This document shows positions 1 to 8,650 of a stretch of 21,877 nt of DNA, in pieces. Both the position numbers and the translations under genes were made by a program. Positions within the stretch are counted from its first letter, which is position 1. Every line of letters begins with the position of its first letter. Source of the DNA: CAZCYE01 sp964502775 (GTDB lineage Bacteria > Actinomycetota > Acidimicrobiia > IMCC26256 > PALSA-555); contig CAZCYE010000023.1 in NCBI GenBank assembly GCA_964502775.1, positions 1 through 21,877 of the forward strand, in the 5' to 3' direction. The notes under the pieces were generated by a model that saw nothing but the letters and a program-made list of their open reading frames with translations, made no database searches and had not been told where the DNA came from.

Positions 1-1
1 C

Positions 2-1471
<1,470 letters not shown>

Positions 1472-1803
1472 CCGCTCGCTGCAATCACCGTCGCCAGTCC
1501 TTCTCCCTCACTGCGCATCGCGGCGACCGAGCCCCTGCTCCCGCCGGCTGCGCCGGCGCTCGGGTCCGAGGGACCCGGGTCTCGGTCGGCGACGCGCAAC
1601 TGCTCGGGAGCGATGACCGGCGCCGGTGACCCCGCAAGACTTTCGGGTCTCGGGCCGCACATACTGCTCTGGAGAAGATGATCAGCGACGAGCGGGCGAG
1701 CGGGGTTCCGCTCCGAGCGATTGCACCCGGCGGCCGAGACCCGGGCGCCTCGCGTCCGACCGAGGCCGTAGGCCGAGGGAGCAGGGGCTCGGGCGAGACC
1801 CGG
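1472..1803. other. Intergenic region after clpC with hairpins and dispersed inverted repeats
   Basis: No convincing gene. It holds two compact hairpins: CGCCGG/CCGGCG (1542-1558, 5-nt loop) and CGGGTCC/GGACCCG (1561-1577, GAG loop, extendable by a G-U and a C-G pair). A 14-nt sequence at 1529-1542 recurs as an exact inverted copy at 1777-1790. ACCCGGGTCTCG at 1573-1584 recurs inverted at 1794-1805. The hairpins have no T-run but could end clpC transcription. An open frame from ATG 1678, preceded by GGAGAAG, joins the lipoprotein gene in frame, but its 42 codons look non-coding. Confidence 0.6.
1542..1579 (+). terminator. Candidate clpC terminator: two consecutive GC-rich hairpins
   Basis: Stem CGCCGG-CTGCG-CCGGCG (1542-1558) is followed three bases later by CGGGTCC-GAG-GGACCCG (1561-1577). 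They lie 70-108 bases after the clpC stop codon. No U-tract follows, which is common for actinobacterial terminators but leaves the assignment weak. A REP-like repeat is the alternative. Confidence 0.4.
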
Positions 1804-2589
1804 GTGCTGCTCGGACGGGACCGGTTCGCCCGACGGTGGTGGTGTCTGCTCGCGCCGATGGCGGTGGTGCTGGCGGGGTGCAGCGTCGACACCACGGTGA
1901 CCGTGCGCGTCGACGACGACGGCTCGGGACGCGTCGCGCTGGAAGCGGTGCTCGACGCCGACGCGGTGCGGGCGGTGGAGGCGGGCGGAGCAACGCTCGA
2001 GACGGGTGTGCGCCTCGCCGACCTCCCCGACGCGGGGTGGACGGTCACCCCGTGGCGGCGCGGCGAGGACGGGTCGGCCACGATCGTGCTCGAGCGTCGC
2101 TTCTCGTCACCCGAGGAGGTGCGCGGCATCATCACCGAGATCAGCGGGCCCGACGGTCCGTTGCGCGGCGTGCGTGCGCGCGTCGACCGCGCGCTCGGTG
2201 GCCTGGCGACCGACTACGTGGTCAGGGGCCGGATCGACCTCTCGGACGTCGAGACCGGCGTGGCCGACGATTCCGAGCTGGTGGGGCGACTCACCGGCCT
2301 CGGCATCGACGTGGCTGACGTGGAGGCGCGCCTCCGCGCGGCGATCGCCACCGCGTTACGCCTGCGCGTGGTCGTTGCCCTGCCGGGGGGCGAGCGAGTG
2401 GTGGTGGAAGCCGAGTCCGGGGCTGTGACGCCGCTGCAGGCGTCGTCACGGGTGGTCGAGGTCTGGCGCGCCGCGCTGGTTGCCGGCGCGCTCGCGCTCG
2501 TGGTCATCGGCATCGCGCTGTGGCGGCGGCCTCGTGCCCGCCGGAGGAACCGCGCCCGTGGCGGTCGGACGCCGTCTCGGTCGCGCTGA
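1804..2589 (+). CDS. LppM-like (DUF3153) lipoprotein with C-terminal membrane anchor
   Basis: Predicted cell-envelope lipoprotein. From GTG 1804 the product starts with a basic n-region (RFARRWW), a hydrophobic stretch and the lipobox LAGC, giving a signal peptide of 25 residues with the lipidated Cys at 26. The exported part begins VDTTVTVRVDDDGSGRVALEAVLD, the pattern of the LppM/DUF3153 family. The C-terminus has one membrane helix (about VWRAALVAGALALVVIGIALW) followed by a very basic cytoplasmic tail (RRPRARRRNRARGGRTPSRSR). The frame is open back to ATG 1678, which has a GGAG-type ribosome site, but that start would place the lipobox at residue 68, too deep for a signal peptide. Family assignment is from pattern recognition. 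The molecular role is not established; mycobacterial LppM has been linked to phagosome interactions. Confidence 0.75.
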   Translation: MLLGRDRFARRWWCLLAPMAVVLAGCSVDTTVTVRVDDDGSGRVALEAVLDADAVRAVEAGGATLETGVRLADLPDAGWTVTPWRRGEDGSATIVLERRFSSPEEVRGIITEISGPDGPLRGVRARVDRALGGLATDYVVRGRIDLSDVETGVADDSELVGRLTGLGIDVADVEARLRAAIATALRLRVVVALPGGERVVVEAESGAVTPLQASSRVVEVWRAALVAGALALVVIGIALWRRPRARRRNRARGGRTPSRSR

Positions 2590-2613
2590 GCCCACGCGGG
2601 CTCGGTTTGCTCG

Positions 2614-2643
2614 GGGACAGGTGCCGCGCCCGCGGGGTATCGT
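2614..2643 (+). promoter_or_regulatory. Candidate disA promoter
   Basis: GGGACA (2614-2619), an 18-base spacer and TATCGT (2638-2643) resemble sigma-70-type -35/-10 boxes, four of six matches each. A small hairpin CCTCGC-CTG-GCGAGG (2650-2664) would then lie in the leader, 15 bases before the disA ATG. Confidence 0.3.
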
Positions 2644-2679
2644 GAGGCCCCTCGCCTGGCGAGGCGACCAGGACCCACG

Positions 2680-3753
2680 ATGCCCCCGCCACCGCGATCC
2701 GAAGCTCTGCTCGCCGCTCTTCGGCTGGTCGCGCCCGGCACGCAGCTGCGGGACGGGATCGAGCGCATCATCCAGGCCCGGATGGGCGCCCTCATCGTCG
2801 TGGGCTCGGGCCCCGAGGTGCTCGGGGTGTGCTCGGGGGGGTTTCTCCTCGATGCGGAGTTCACGCCCCAGCGCCTCTCCGAGCTCACCAAGATGGACGG
2901 CGCCATCATCGTCACGGCCGACTGCGCCCGTATCGTGCGCGCCAACGTCCATCTCGTCCCCGACTCCAACATCCCCACCGCGGAGACCGGCACCCGTCAC
3001 CGCACGGCCGAGCGTGTCGCCCGCCAGATCTCGGTCCCGGTCGTGACCGTGTCGGAGGATCGCTCCGAGGTGGCGATTCACGTCGCCGAGCTCAAGCGCT
3101 CGATCGAACCGACCCCGCGAGTGCTGGCCCGCGCGGATCAGGCGCTCCAGATCCTCGGCCGCTACAAGGCGCGCCTCGACGCGGTGAGCGCGTCGCTGTC
3201 GGCGCTCGAGGTCGAAGACCTCGTGACCGTACGCGACGCGGTGACCGTGCTCCAGCGCGCCGAGATGGTGCGCCGGATCTCGGAGGAGATCGAGGGCTAC
3301 GTGATCGAGCTGGGTGCCGACGGGCGTCTCGTGATGCTCCAGCTCGACGAGCTGGTGGGTGGCGTCGAGGACGACCGTCGGCTCGTCGCCAAGGACTACT
3401 TCCAACACTCGCCTGACTGGGAGCTCACCGATGTGATGTCCCGCTTGGCCGAGTTCGACGACGAGACGCTCCTCGACCTCACCGAAGTGGCGGGCGTCCT
3501 GCACCTCCCGCCGGGTGTCGAGCTGGATTCCGCCGTCCAGCCGCGCGGCTTCCGGCTCCTCCACAAGATTCCGCGACTGCCCGAGATCGTGTCCGACCAC
3601 CTCGTGGAGCGGTTCTCGAGTCTCCAGAAGATCATGCGCGCCAGTGAGACCGACTTGGTGCAAGTGGCCGGGGTGGGCGACGCCCGAGCCCGCGCCATCA
3701 GGGACGGGCTCACTCGCCTCGCCGAGTCCTCGATTCTCATCCGCTACAGCTGA
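2680..3753 (+). CDS. disA: DNA integrity scanning protein / diadenylate cyclase DisA
   Basis: Condenses two ATP to cyclic di-AMP and scans DNA for branched lesions. At 357 residues it has the usual length. The N-terminal DAC domain shows the DGA motif (residues 73-75) and the RHR motif in GTRHRTAERVA (106-108), both needed for catalysis. A helical linker with EDLVTVRDAVTVLQRAEMVRRI follows, then a C-terminal helix-hairpin-helix DNA-binding region (about 305-350, with VAGVGDARARAIRDGL). Start ATG 2680 gives a full N-terminus, with AGGA a few bases upstream. In many Actinobacteria disA follows radA. Here the upstream gene is the LppM-like lipoprotein instead, 90 bp away. Confidence 0.97.
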   Translation: MPPPPRSEALLAALRLVAPGTQLRDGIERIIQARMGALIVVGSGPEVLGVCSGGFLLDAEFTPQRLSELTKMDGAIIVTADCARIVRANVHLVPDSNIPTAETGTRHRTAERVARQISVPVVTVSEDRSEVAIHVAELKRSIEPTPRVLARADQALQILGRYKARLDAVSASLSALEVEDLVTVRDAVTVLQRAEMVRRISEEIEGYVIELGADGRLVMLQLDELVGGVEDDRRLVAKDYFQHSPDWELTDVMSRLAEFDDETLLDLTEVAGVLHLPPGVELDSAVQPRGFRLLHKIPRLPEIVSDHLVERFSSLQKIMRASETDLVQVAGVGDARARAIRDGLTRLAESSILIRYS

Positions 3754-3851
3754 GGCGAACGTCGGCGCCGGCTGACGAGACGGGGGCTGCGGGGACCGAG
3801 CGCTACCCCTGGTCGCTCACACAACTCGCGGAACTGCTGGACTGAGCACTC

Positions 3852-4229
3852 GTGGGCGAATACGACGACGTAGACGACTGGAACGCTGGGCCTTGGCCCG
3901 ACGGGGGCCGCTCGCAGGCAAACCAGAACGCCGAGGCCCAGCAAGAACGGCGAGAACTGTTCTGGACCCGCCTGCTCGGAAGCGCCCGAATAGAACGAAA
4001 CCGGAGAAGGCTCCGAGAGCACCCCGTCCGAACAGCCATTGTCAGCGGGCTGGAGTACGGGCTCTTCATGGCGGTGGTCGCCTCGCTGCTGAGTTGGGCT
4101 TCGCTGGTGAGTCTGTCCCTCAGCGGGAAGACGTTCCTCTTCGCGCTCGGGTACTTCGGCGTATTCATGGGCCTACTTGTTGGGATCCTTGCGATCCTCG
4201 CCCGACGGGAAGGGCGCCGCTCAAACTGA
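3852..4229 (+). CDS. Small hypothetical membrane protein
   Basis: A 125-residue product from GTG 3852; I do not recognise a family. It has a hydrophilic, acidic N-terminus (GEYDDVDDWNAGPWPDGG), then a charged segment (ERNRRRLREHPVRTA), then two likely membrane helices (about VSGLEYGLFMAVVASLLSWASLVSL and FLFALGYFGVFMGLLVGILAIL), and a short basic end. The strongly hydrophobic pair and the basic residues before the first helix argue that it is translated. Codon choice is less G/C-biased at third positions than in its neighbours (GAA, CGA, ATA, ACA occur), which could mean low expression or transfer. It sits between disA and carD, the place lpqE takes in M. tuberculosis as I recall it, but it does not look like a lipoprotein. 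Confidence 0.6.
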   Translation: MGEYDDVDDWNAGPWPDGGRSQANQNAEAQQERRELFWTRLLGSARIERNRRRLREHPVRTAIVSGLEYGLFMAVVASLLSWASLVSLSLSGKTFLFALGYFGVFMGLLVGILAILARREGRRSN

Positions 4230-4261
4230 GCACTACCAGACGGAGCCACTCCCGGTTGCTC

Positions 4262-4270
4262 TGGTAACCT
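4262..4270 (+). promoter_or_regulatory. Candidate extended -10 promoter of carD
   Basis: TGGTAACCT has the TGN extension and a TAnnnT box (4265-4270), about 105 bases before the carD start. I see no good -35 box. This would give a leader of roughly 98 nt. Confidence 0.3.
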
Positions 4271-4374
4271 GATGGTTCCCGCAGACGCGTTCTCCCCGGC
4301 GCCGCGGTCCGACCGAGAAGTCACACGACCGCGAAATTGCACCCACTTCGTCCCGAACGTCACTGAGGAGCTCG

Positions 4375-5076
4375 ATGTCCTTCGCTGTCGGCGACAAGGT
4401 CGTCTATCCGCACCATGGTGCAGCGATCATCGAGAGCAGAGTCAAGAAGCCGTTCAACGGCCAGAAGACCGACTACTTCGTGCTCCGGATCACCTACGGC
4501 GACTTGACGGTCTCGATCCCCGTCGCCAAGGCCGAGGAGATCGGTCTCCGTGACGTCATCAACGACGAAGAGGTCGAGGAGGTGTTCGCAGTCCTCCGCA
4601 AGAAGGAGGCGCGCATGCCGACGAACTGGTCACGTCGTTTCAAGAACCACGTGGAGAAGCTCAAGAGCGGCGACATCTACCAGGTCGCCGAGGTGGTGCG
4701 GAACCTGTCCCTGAGGGAATCCGACAAGGGCCTGTCGGCAGGCGAGAAGCGGATGCTGGCCCGAGCCCGTCAGATCCTCGTGTCGGAGCTCACCTTCGCG
4801 CTCAACGTCGACGAGGAGATCGCCGAGCTCCGGCTCGACGACGTCCTGGCCGGCAAGGACGTCAAGGTCACCAAGACCCGCCGCCGCCGCGCCGCGGCGC
4901 CGAAGCGCGCCACGGCGCCGAAGCGCACTGCCACGACGAAGCGCACCGCGGCAACCGGAGCTCGAGCCCCGGCCCGCAAGGCGCCCCGATCCGCGCCCGG
5001 GGCCCGAGGCACCAAGGCCGCCGCGAAGAAGGCTCCGGCCGCCAAGAAGGCGTCCGGCGCCAAGCGGAAGCGGTAG
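4375..5076 (+). CDS. carD: CarD-family transcriptional regulator with histone H1-like basic tail
   Basis: CarD binds the RNA polymerase beta subunit and stabilises the open promoter complex, and is a global regulator of rRNA and other promoters. Residues 1-160 align along their length with M. tuberculosis CarD. There is the RNAP-interaction domain (VGDKVVYPHHGAA, GDLTVSIP), then the helical DNA-binding domain with NWSRRFKNHVEKLKSGD, the Trp that wedges at the upstream bubble edge (W85), and GLSAGEKRMLARARQILVSEL. Mycobacterial CarD ends at about 162 residues. This one continues for 73 more (161-233), an Ala/Lys/Arg/Pro tail with 27 basic and one acidic residue, in PKRA/AAKK-type repeats. ATG 4375 is preceded by GAGGAG (4365-4370). 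ispD starts 19 bases after the stop, so carD-ispD-ispF probably form an operon. Confidence 0.96.
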   Translation: MSFAVGDKVVYPHHGAAIIESRVKKPFNGQKTDYFVLRITYGDLTVSIPVAKAEEIGLRDVINDEEVEEVFAVLRKKEARMPTNWSRRFKNHVEKLKSGDIYQVAEVVRNLSLRESDKGLSAGEKRMLARARQILVSELTFALNVDEEIAELRLDDVLAGKDVKVTKTRRRRAAAPKRATAPKRTATTKRTAATGARAPARKAPRSAPGARGTKAAAKKAPAAKKASGAKRKR

Positions 5077-5095
5077 CCGGCGCACGGCGGAACCC

Positions 5096-5758
5096 ATGCC
5101 CCGCAACGCTGGTCGAACGGCGGCGATCGTCGTTGCCGGAGGGAGAGGCGTCCGCTTCGGGCGACCCAAGCAGTTCGTGGCCCTCGGGGAGGCGCGTCTC
5201 GTCGACCTCGCCGTGGCCATCGCGGCCAAGGCCTGCGACGAAGTCGTGCTCGTCGTGCCCGCCGGCCACACCTGGCGGGGCGACGCCGTCGCCGCGGTGG
5301 TCACCGGTGGCGACACCCGATCCGGATCGGTTCGGGCCGGGCTCGCAGCCGTGTCATCCGGTTCCGACGTGATCGTCGTGCACGACGCCGCGCGGCCACT
5401 CGCCACCCCCGCGCTGTTCGGCGCGGTCATCGACGCCGTGCGGGCCGGCGCCGACGGGGCGATTCCGGCGGTGGCCGTGTCCGACGCCCTCAAGCGCGTG
5501 AGCGGCGATCGCGTCGTGGCCAGTCTGGACCGTGAGTCCTTGGTCGCCGTGCAGACCCCGCAAGGGTTCCGAGCCTCAGCCCTGCGCGCCGCGCACGAAT
5601 CGGGGGCCGACGCCGCCGACGACGCCGAGCTGGTGGAGTCGGCCGGGTTCACGGTGGTCGTCGTGCCCGGCGACCCCCGCAACCACAAGATCACGACGGA
5701 GGACGATCTCGTGGCGGTCCGCGGTTGGCTCGATGCCCAGCGGGACGAGCGAGCGTGA
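5096..5758 (+). CDS. ispD: 2-C-methyl-D-erythritol 4-phosphate cytidylyltransferase IspD
   Basis: Third enzyme of the MEP isoprenoid pathway: it couples CTP and methylerythritol 4-phosphate to CDP-methylerythritol. At 220 residues it is normal in length. The CTP-binding loop is VVAGGRGVRFGRPKQF (residues 12-27), followed by GGDTRSGSVRAGL, the catalytic-site HDAARPL (96-102), the VQTPQGF segment and the C-terminal NHKITTEDDL. Start ATG 5096 has GGCGGA just upstream. The stop overlaps the GTG start of ispF (GTGA), pointing to translational coupling. Confidence 0.96.
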   Translation: MPRNAGRTAAIVVAGGRGVRFGRPKQFVALGEARLVDLAVAIAAKACDEVVLVVPAGHTWRGDAVAAVVTGGDTRSGSVRAGLAAVSSGSDVIVVHDAARPLATPALFGAVIDAVRAGADGAIPAVAVSDALKRVSGDRVVASLDRESLVAVQTPQGFRASALRAAHESGADAADDAELVESAGFTVVVVPGDPRNHKITTEDDLVAVRGWLDAQRDERA

Positions 5759-6264
5759 ACGTGCGCGTCGGTCTCGGCTTCGACGTGCATCCGTTCGGGG
5801 GGGATGGGCCCCTGGTGCTGGGAGGGGTGACGGTGGAGGGTCCTGGCCTGGTCGGGCATTCCGACGCGGACGTCGCGGCCCATGCCGTCGCCGACGCGCT
5901 GCTCGGCGCGGCGGGCCTCCCGGACCTCGGCGCGCAGTTCCCCGCGACCGACGAATCGCTGGGCGGGATCTCCTCGCTCGAGTTGTTGCGTCGGGTCGCG
6001 ATCCAGGTCGCGGCGCAGGGCTGGGGATTGGGCAACGTGGACGTGGTGATCGCGGCAGAACAGCCGAGCCTTGCCCCGCACCTGGTCACGATGGGGGCGA
6101 ACCTCGCGGCGTCGCTCTCGCTGCTCGCCGTCGGCGGCGATGCCGTCGCGGTCACGGTCAAGGCCAAGCGCGGAGAGGGTGTCGGTGTCGTCGGGCGGGG
6201 AGAGGCCATCGCGGCGTGGGCCGTCGCGCTGCTCGTGCGCATGCCCGGCGAGCAGGGCGAGTGA
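5755..6264 (+). CDS. ispF: 2-C-methyl-D-erythritol 2,4-cyclodiphosphate synthase IspF
   Basis: Cyclises CDP-methylerythritol 2-phosphate to the cyclodiphosphate with release of CMP. From GTG 5755 the product has 169 residues and begins MNVRVGLGFDVHPF. The metal ligands are D10, H12 and H43, with the GHSDADVAAHAVADALLGAA segment typical of the family. NVDVVIAAEQP and VGRGEAIAAWAVALL close the fold. The usual KATT motif near the CMP site reads KAKRGEG, a small departure. I chose GTG 5755 over an in-frame TTG at 5725 because it overlaps the ispD stop by four bases and fits the family N-terminus. The middle pathway gene ispE is not in the window. Confidence 0.95.
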   Translation: MNVRVGLGFDVHPFGGDGPLVLGGVTVEGPGLVGHSDADVAAHAVADALLGAAGLPDLGAQFPATDESLGGISSLELLRRVAIQVAAQGWGLGNVDVVIAAEQPSLAPHLVTMGANLAASLSLLAVGGDAVAVTVKAKRGEGVGVVGRGEAIAAWAVALLVRMPGEQGE

Positions 6265-6287
6265 GCGGGTCGCCCGCGTTGGCCACC

Positions 6288-6293
6288 TAGCCT
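6288..6293 (+). promoter_or_regulatory. Candidate -10 box for a leaderless cysS transcript
   Basis: TAGCCT fits TAnnnT and ends six bases before the cysS ATG. That is the distance expected when transcription starts on the start codon. The lack of a clear Shine-Dalgarno site before cysS agrees. No -35 box is evident. Confidence 0.35.
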
Positions 6294-6299
6294 GATTGC

Positions 6300-7700
6300 A
6301 TGGCCGTCAGGGTCTACGACACGCTCCGGCGTCGTGCGGTCGATCTCACGGTGCGCGATCCCGATCGTGTCGCGATGTACGTCTGTGGGCCGACGGTCTA
6401 CGACGTGCCTCACGTGGGGCACGGCCGGTTCGCGGTGGCCTTCGACATGATCCGTCGCTACCTCGCCTGGCGAGGGTTCGCCGTCCACTACGTGAGCAAC
6501 GTCACCGACGTGGACGACAGGATCATCGCCCGCGCTCAGCGTGCGGGACGCTCCGAGCCCGAGGTGGCCCAGGAGTTCGAGGCGGCGTATTGGTGCCAGA
6601 TGGACCGTCTCGCGGTGCTCCGCCCCGACGACATCCCGCACGCGACCCAGTACATCGAGCCCATGCTCGAGCTGATCGGTGATCTCGTCGCCTCGGACCA
6701 CGCCTACGTGCTGGAGGGGAGCGGGGTCTACTTCGACGTCGGAACGTTCCCGACCTACGGCGAGCTCGCCCACCGCAGCCTCGAGCAGCTCCGCGAGTCG
6801 GCCGGCGCGCGCGTCGAGGTGGACGATGCGAAGCGGAGCCCGCTCGATTTCGCGCTGTGGAAGGCCGCGAAGCCCGGCGAGCCCGCATGGGATTCGCCGT
6901 GGGGCCGCGGGCGCCCCGGATGGCACATCGAGTGCTCCGCGATGTCGCTCGACCTCCTGGGTGACAGCTTCGACCTCCACGGCGGGGGCGGCGATCTCGT
7001 GTTCCCTCACCACGAGAACGAGCGGGCCCAAGCCGAGGCGGCCGGCCACGCGTTCGCGCGGCACTGGATCCACTCGGGGATGGTGGAGATCGGCGGAGCC
7101 AAGATGTCGAAGTCGCTCGGAAACTTCACCACGCTCTCCGATGCATTGGACGCCCACGGCCCGCGCGCCTTTCGTCTCGCGGTGGCCCAGACGCACTACC
7201 GCAGCGACATCGAGCTCGGTGACGCCGAGCTGGCCCAGGCGGCCGAAGCGGTCCGTGGCCTCGACGCGTTGACGCGACGGTCGCATGCGGCCGGTGTGCG
7301 TGCTGGGGCGGACCTCGACGAGGCGACGGTGGCCCGCTTTCGTGCCGCGATGGATGACGACTTCTCGACGCCGGAGGCGACCGCCGCCCTCTTCGCCGCG
7401 GCCCGGGCCGCCAACCGGGCCGTCGACGCGGGCAGTCTCGACGCCGCCGCTTCGTTGCTCGGCACCGTACGGGAGCTGTCCGCGTGCATCGGCCTCGACG
7501 CCCTCGACGCCGGTGTCGACGAACGCGATATCCGGGGCGGTTCCGGCGATGGTGACGACATCGGCGCGGCGGTGGCCGCACGTGACGCCGCGCGCCGTTC
7601 GGGTGACTTCGCCACGGCCGATCGGATCCGCGACGAGCTCTCGGCCCGGGGTATCACGCTCGAGGACACCCCCGACGGCACCATCTGGCACCGCGACTGA
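6300..7700 (+). CDS. cysS: Cysteinyl-tRNA synthetase
   Basis: Class I aminoacyl-tRNA synthetase that charges tRNA-Cys. The 466-residue product has YVCGPTVYD with Zn ligand C29, the HIGH-type motif HVGH (38-41), and KMSKS (268-272) in GGAKMSKSLGN. It also has Zn ligands C212 (WHIECSAMS) and H237/E241 in FPHHENE, matching Cys28/Cys209/His234/Glu238 of the E. coli enzyme. The C-terminal DALR-like and anticodon-binding regions are present, with a DFATADRIRDELSARGITLEDTPDG ending typical of CysS. That full C-terminus, and the split Zn site, argue for CysS rather than the mycothiol ligase paralogue MshC. rlmB starts one base after the stop. Confidence 0.96.
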   Translation: MAVRVYDTLRRRAVDLTVRDPDRVAMYVCGPTVYDVPHVGHGRFAVAFDMIRRYLAWRGFAVHYVSNVTDVDDRIIARAQRAGRSEPEVAQEFEAAYWCQMDRLAVLRPDDIPHATQYIEPMLELIGDLVASDHAYVLEGSGVYFDVGTFPTYGELAHRSLEQLRESAGARVEVDDAKRSPLDFALWKAAKPGEPAWDSPWGRGRPGWHIECSAMSLDLLGDSFDLHGGGGDLVFPHHENERAQAEAAGHAFARHWIHSGMVEIGGAKMSKSLGNFTTLSDALDAHGPRAFRLAVAQTHYRSDIELGDAELAQAAEAVRGLDALTRRSHAAGVRAGADLDEATVARFRAAMDDDFSTPEATAALFAAARAANRAVDAGSLDAAASLLGTVRELSACIGLDALDAGVDERDIRGGSGDGDDIGAAVAARDAARRSGDFATADRIRDELSARGITLEDTPDGTIWHRD

Positions 7701-7701
7701 C

Positions 7702-8490
7702 GTGGCCGGAGCCGAGCGACCGAGACGAGGCCGCGCCCGGGGGAAGTCGCCATCGGCGCTCGGCGGGGAGCGCGTCCCCGGTCCCCAGGCGGTGCGCGAG
7801 GTGCTGCGGGCGGGGCGCCGACGGGTGCGCACCGTGTACCTCTCGAGGCGGGTGGCCACGAGCCCGGTGGTCACAGAGATCGTCTCGTTGGCGAGCGCAG
7901 CCGGGGTGCCGGTCCGGAGGGTCGACGAGACCCGGGTCGACGAGGAGGCGCAGACCGACGCGGCCCAGGGCGTCGTGGCCCGCGCCGACCCGCTACCGGA
8001 GGCCGCGCTGGACGATCTCCTCGGCGCGCCCGACGCGCTCCTCGTCGCCCTGGACGGGGTGACCGACCCTCGCAACGTCGGCGCGGTGGTTCGCAGCGCA
8101 CTCGCCGCCGGCGCCACGGGCATGATCCTGACCCGTCACCGTTCGGCGCTGCTCACCCCGTCGGCGGTGAAGGCCGCCGCGGGGGCGATCGAGCACCTGC
8201 CCATCGCCCTCGTTCCCGGTGTGGCCGGCGCGCTCGAGCGCGCGGGGCGCGCCGGGGTGTGGACCGTCGGGCTCGACGCGGCCGGCGCGGCCTCGATCCA
8301 CTCCCTCGAGGTTGCGGACCGCCCGCTCGCCCTCGTGCTCGGCGCGGAGGGCCGAGGGCTGGGCCGTCTGGCGCGACAACGCTGTGATGTGGTGGCGCGC
8401 ATTCCGATGCAAGGTGCCATCGCGTCGCTCAACGTGTCCGCGGCCGCCGCGGTCGCATGCTTCGAGATCGCCCGCCAACGCGGCCAGTAG
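7702..8490 (+). CDS. rlmB: TrmH/SpoU-family 23S rRNA 2'-O-methyltransferase (RlmB-like)
   Basis: SAM-dependent 2'-O-ribose methyltransferase of the SPOUT superfamily, in RlmB probably acting on G2251 of 23S rRNA. From GTG 7702 it has 262 residues. A basic N-terminus leads into an L30e-like substrate-binding domain (GERVPGPQAVREVLRAGRR), then the SPOUT knot with motif 1 (DPRNVGAVVRSALAAGA), motif 2 (LALVLGAEGRGLGRL) and motif 3 (IPMQGAIASLNVSAAAAVACFE). The frame is open far upstream inside cysS, but that part is a shadow of cysS. GTG 7702, one base after the cysS stop, is the natural start of a coupled second gene. This cysS-rlmB order is also found in M. tuberculosis as I recall it. Confidence 0.93.
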   Translation: MAGAERPRRGRARGKSPSALGGERVPGPQAVREVLRAGRRRVRTVYLSRRVATSPVVTEIVSLASAAGVPVRRVDETRVDEEAQTDAAQGVVARADPLPEAALDDLLGAPDALLVALDGVTDPRNVGAVVRSALAAGATGMILTRHRSALLTPSAVKAAAGAIEHLPIALVPGVAGALERAGRAGVWTVGLDAAGAASIHSLEVADRPLALVLGAEGRGLGRLARQRCDVVARIPMQGAIASLNVSAAAAVACFEIARQRGQ

Positions 8491-8502
8491 CCTGGATCCT
8501 CA

Positions 8503-8579
8503 GCCGGGTTAGCTCAGTTTGGTAGAGCACTGCTCTTGTAAAGCAGATGTCGTCGGTTCGATCCCGACACCCGGCTCCA
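8503..8579 (+). tRNA. tRNA-Thr (anticodon TGT)
   Basis: A full cloverleaf: acceptor stem GCCGGGT (8503-8509) with ACCCGGC (8569-8575), D-arm GCTC...GAGC, anticodon stem CTGCT/AGCAG with loop CTTGTAA and anticodon TGT at 8537-8539, T-arm GTCGG-TTCGATC-CCGAC, discriminator T and an encoded CCA (8577-8579). It reads ACA, a rare codon in this GC-rich genome, and others by wobble. It sits 12 bases after rlmB and may be co-transcribed with it. Confidence 0.97.
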
Positions 8580-8650
8580 GACCGACGATCGACCACACCC
8601 CGGGCCGAAATCCCCGGTCGGCGTCTCGGGGCCGACCATACTCGGGGCCG

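Noticed and set aside
1678..1803. ATG 1678 with GGAGAAG as start of the lipoprotein
   Set aside because: It would put the lipobox at residue 68. The 42 extra codons include repeats and less biased codons. GTG 1804 gives a normal signal peptide. Not fully excluded.
2446..3663. A 405-codon minus-strand open frame over disA
   Set aside because: disA is certain on the other strand and the antisense product has no family features.
5725..5754. TTG 5725 as start of ispF
   Set aside because: GTG 5755 overlaps the ispD stop and gives the usual IspF N-terminus.
6300..7700. Mycothiol ligase MshC instead of cysteinyl-tRNA synthetase
   Set aside because: The C-terminal tRNA-binding region and its position between ispF and rlmB fit CysS.
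5691..8123. An 810-codon open frame on the minus strand over ispF, cysS and rlmB
   Set aside because: It lies opposite three clearly recognised genes and its translation is a low-information Arg/Ala/Pro/Thr mix. Long antisense frames are expected where third positions are nearly all G/C.
8519..8650. Open frame extending the DUF3263 gene back into the tRNA
   Set aside because: It translates the tRNA gene itself; the family N-terminus starts at ATG 8651.
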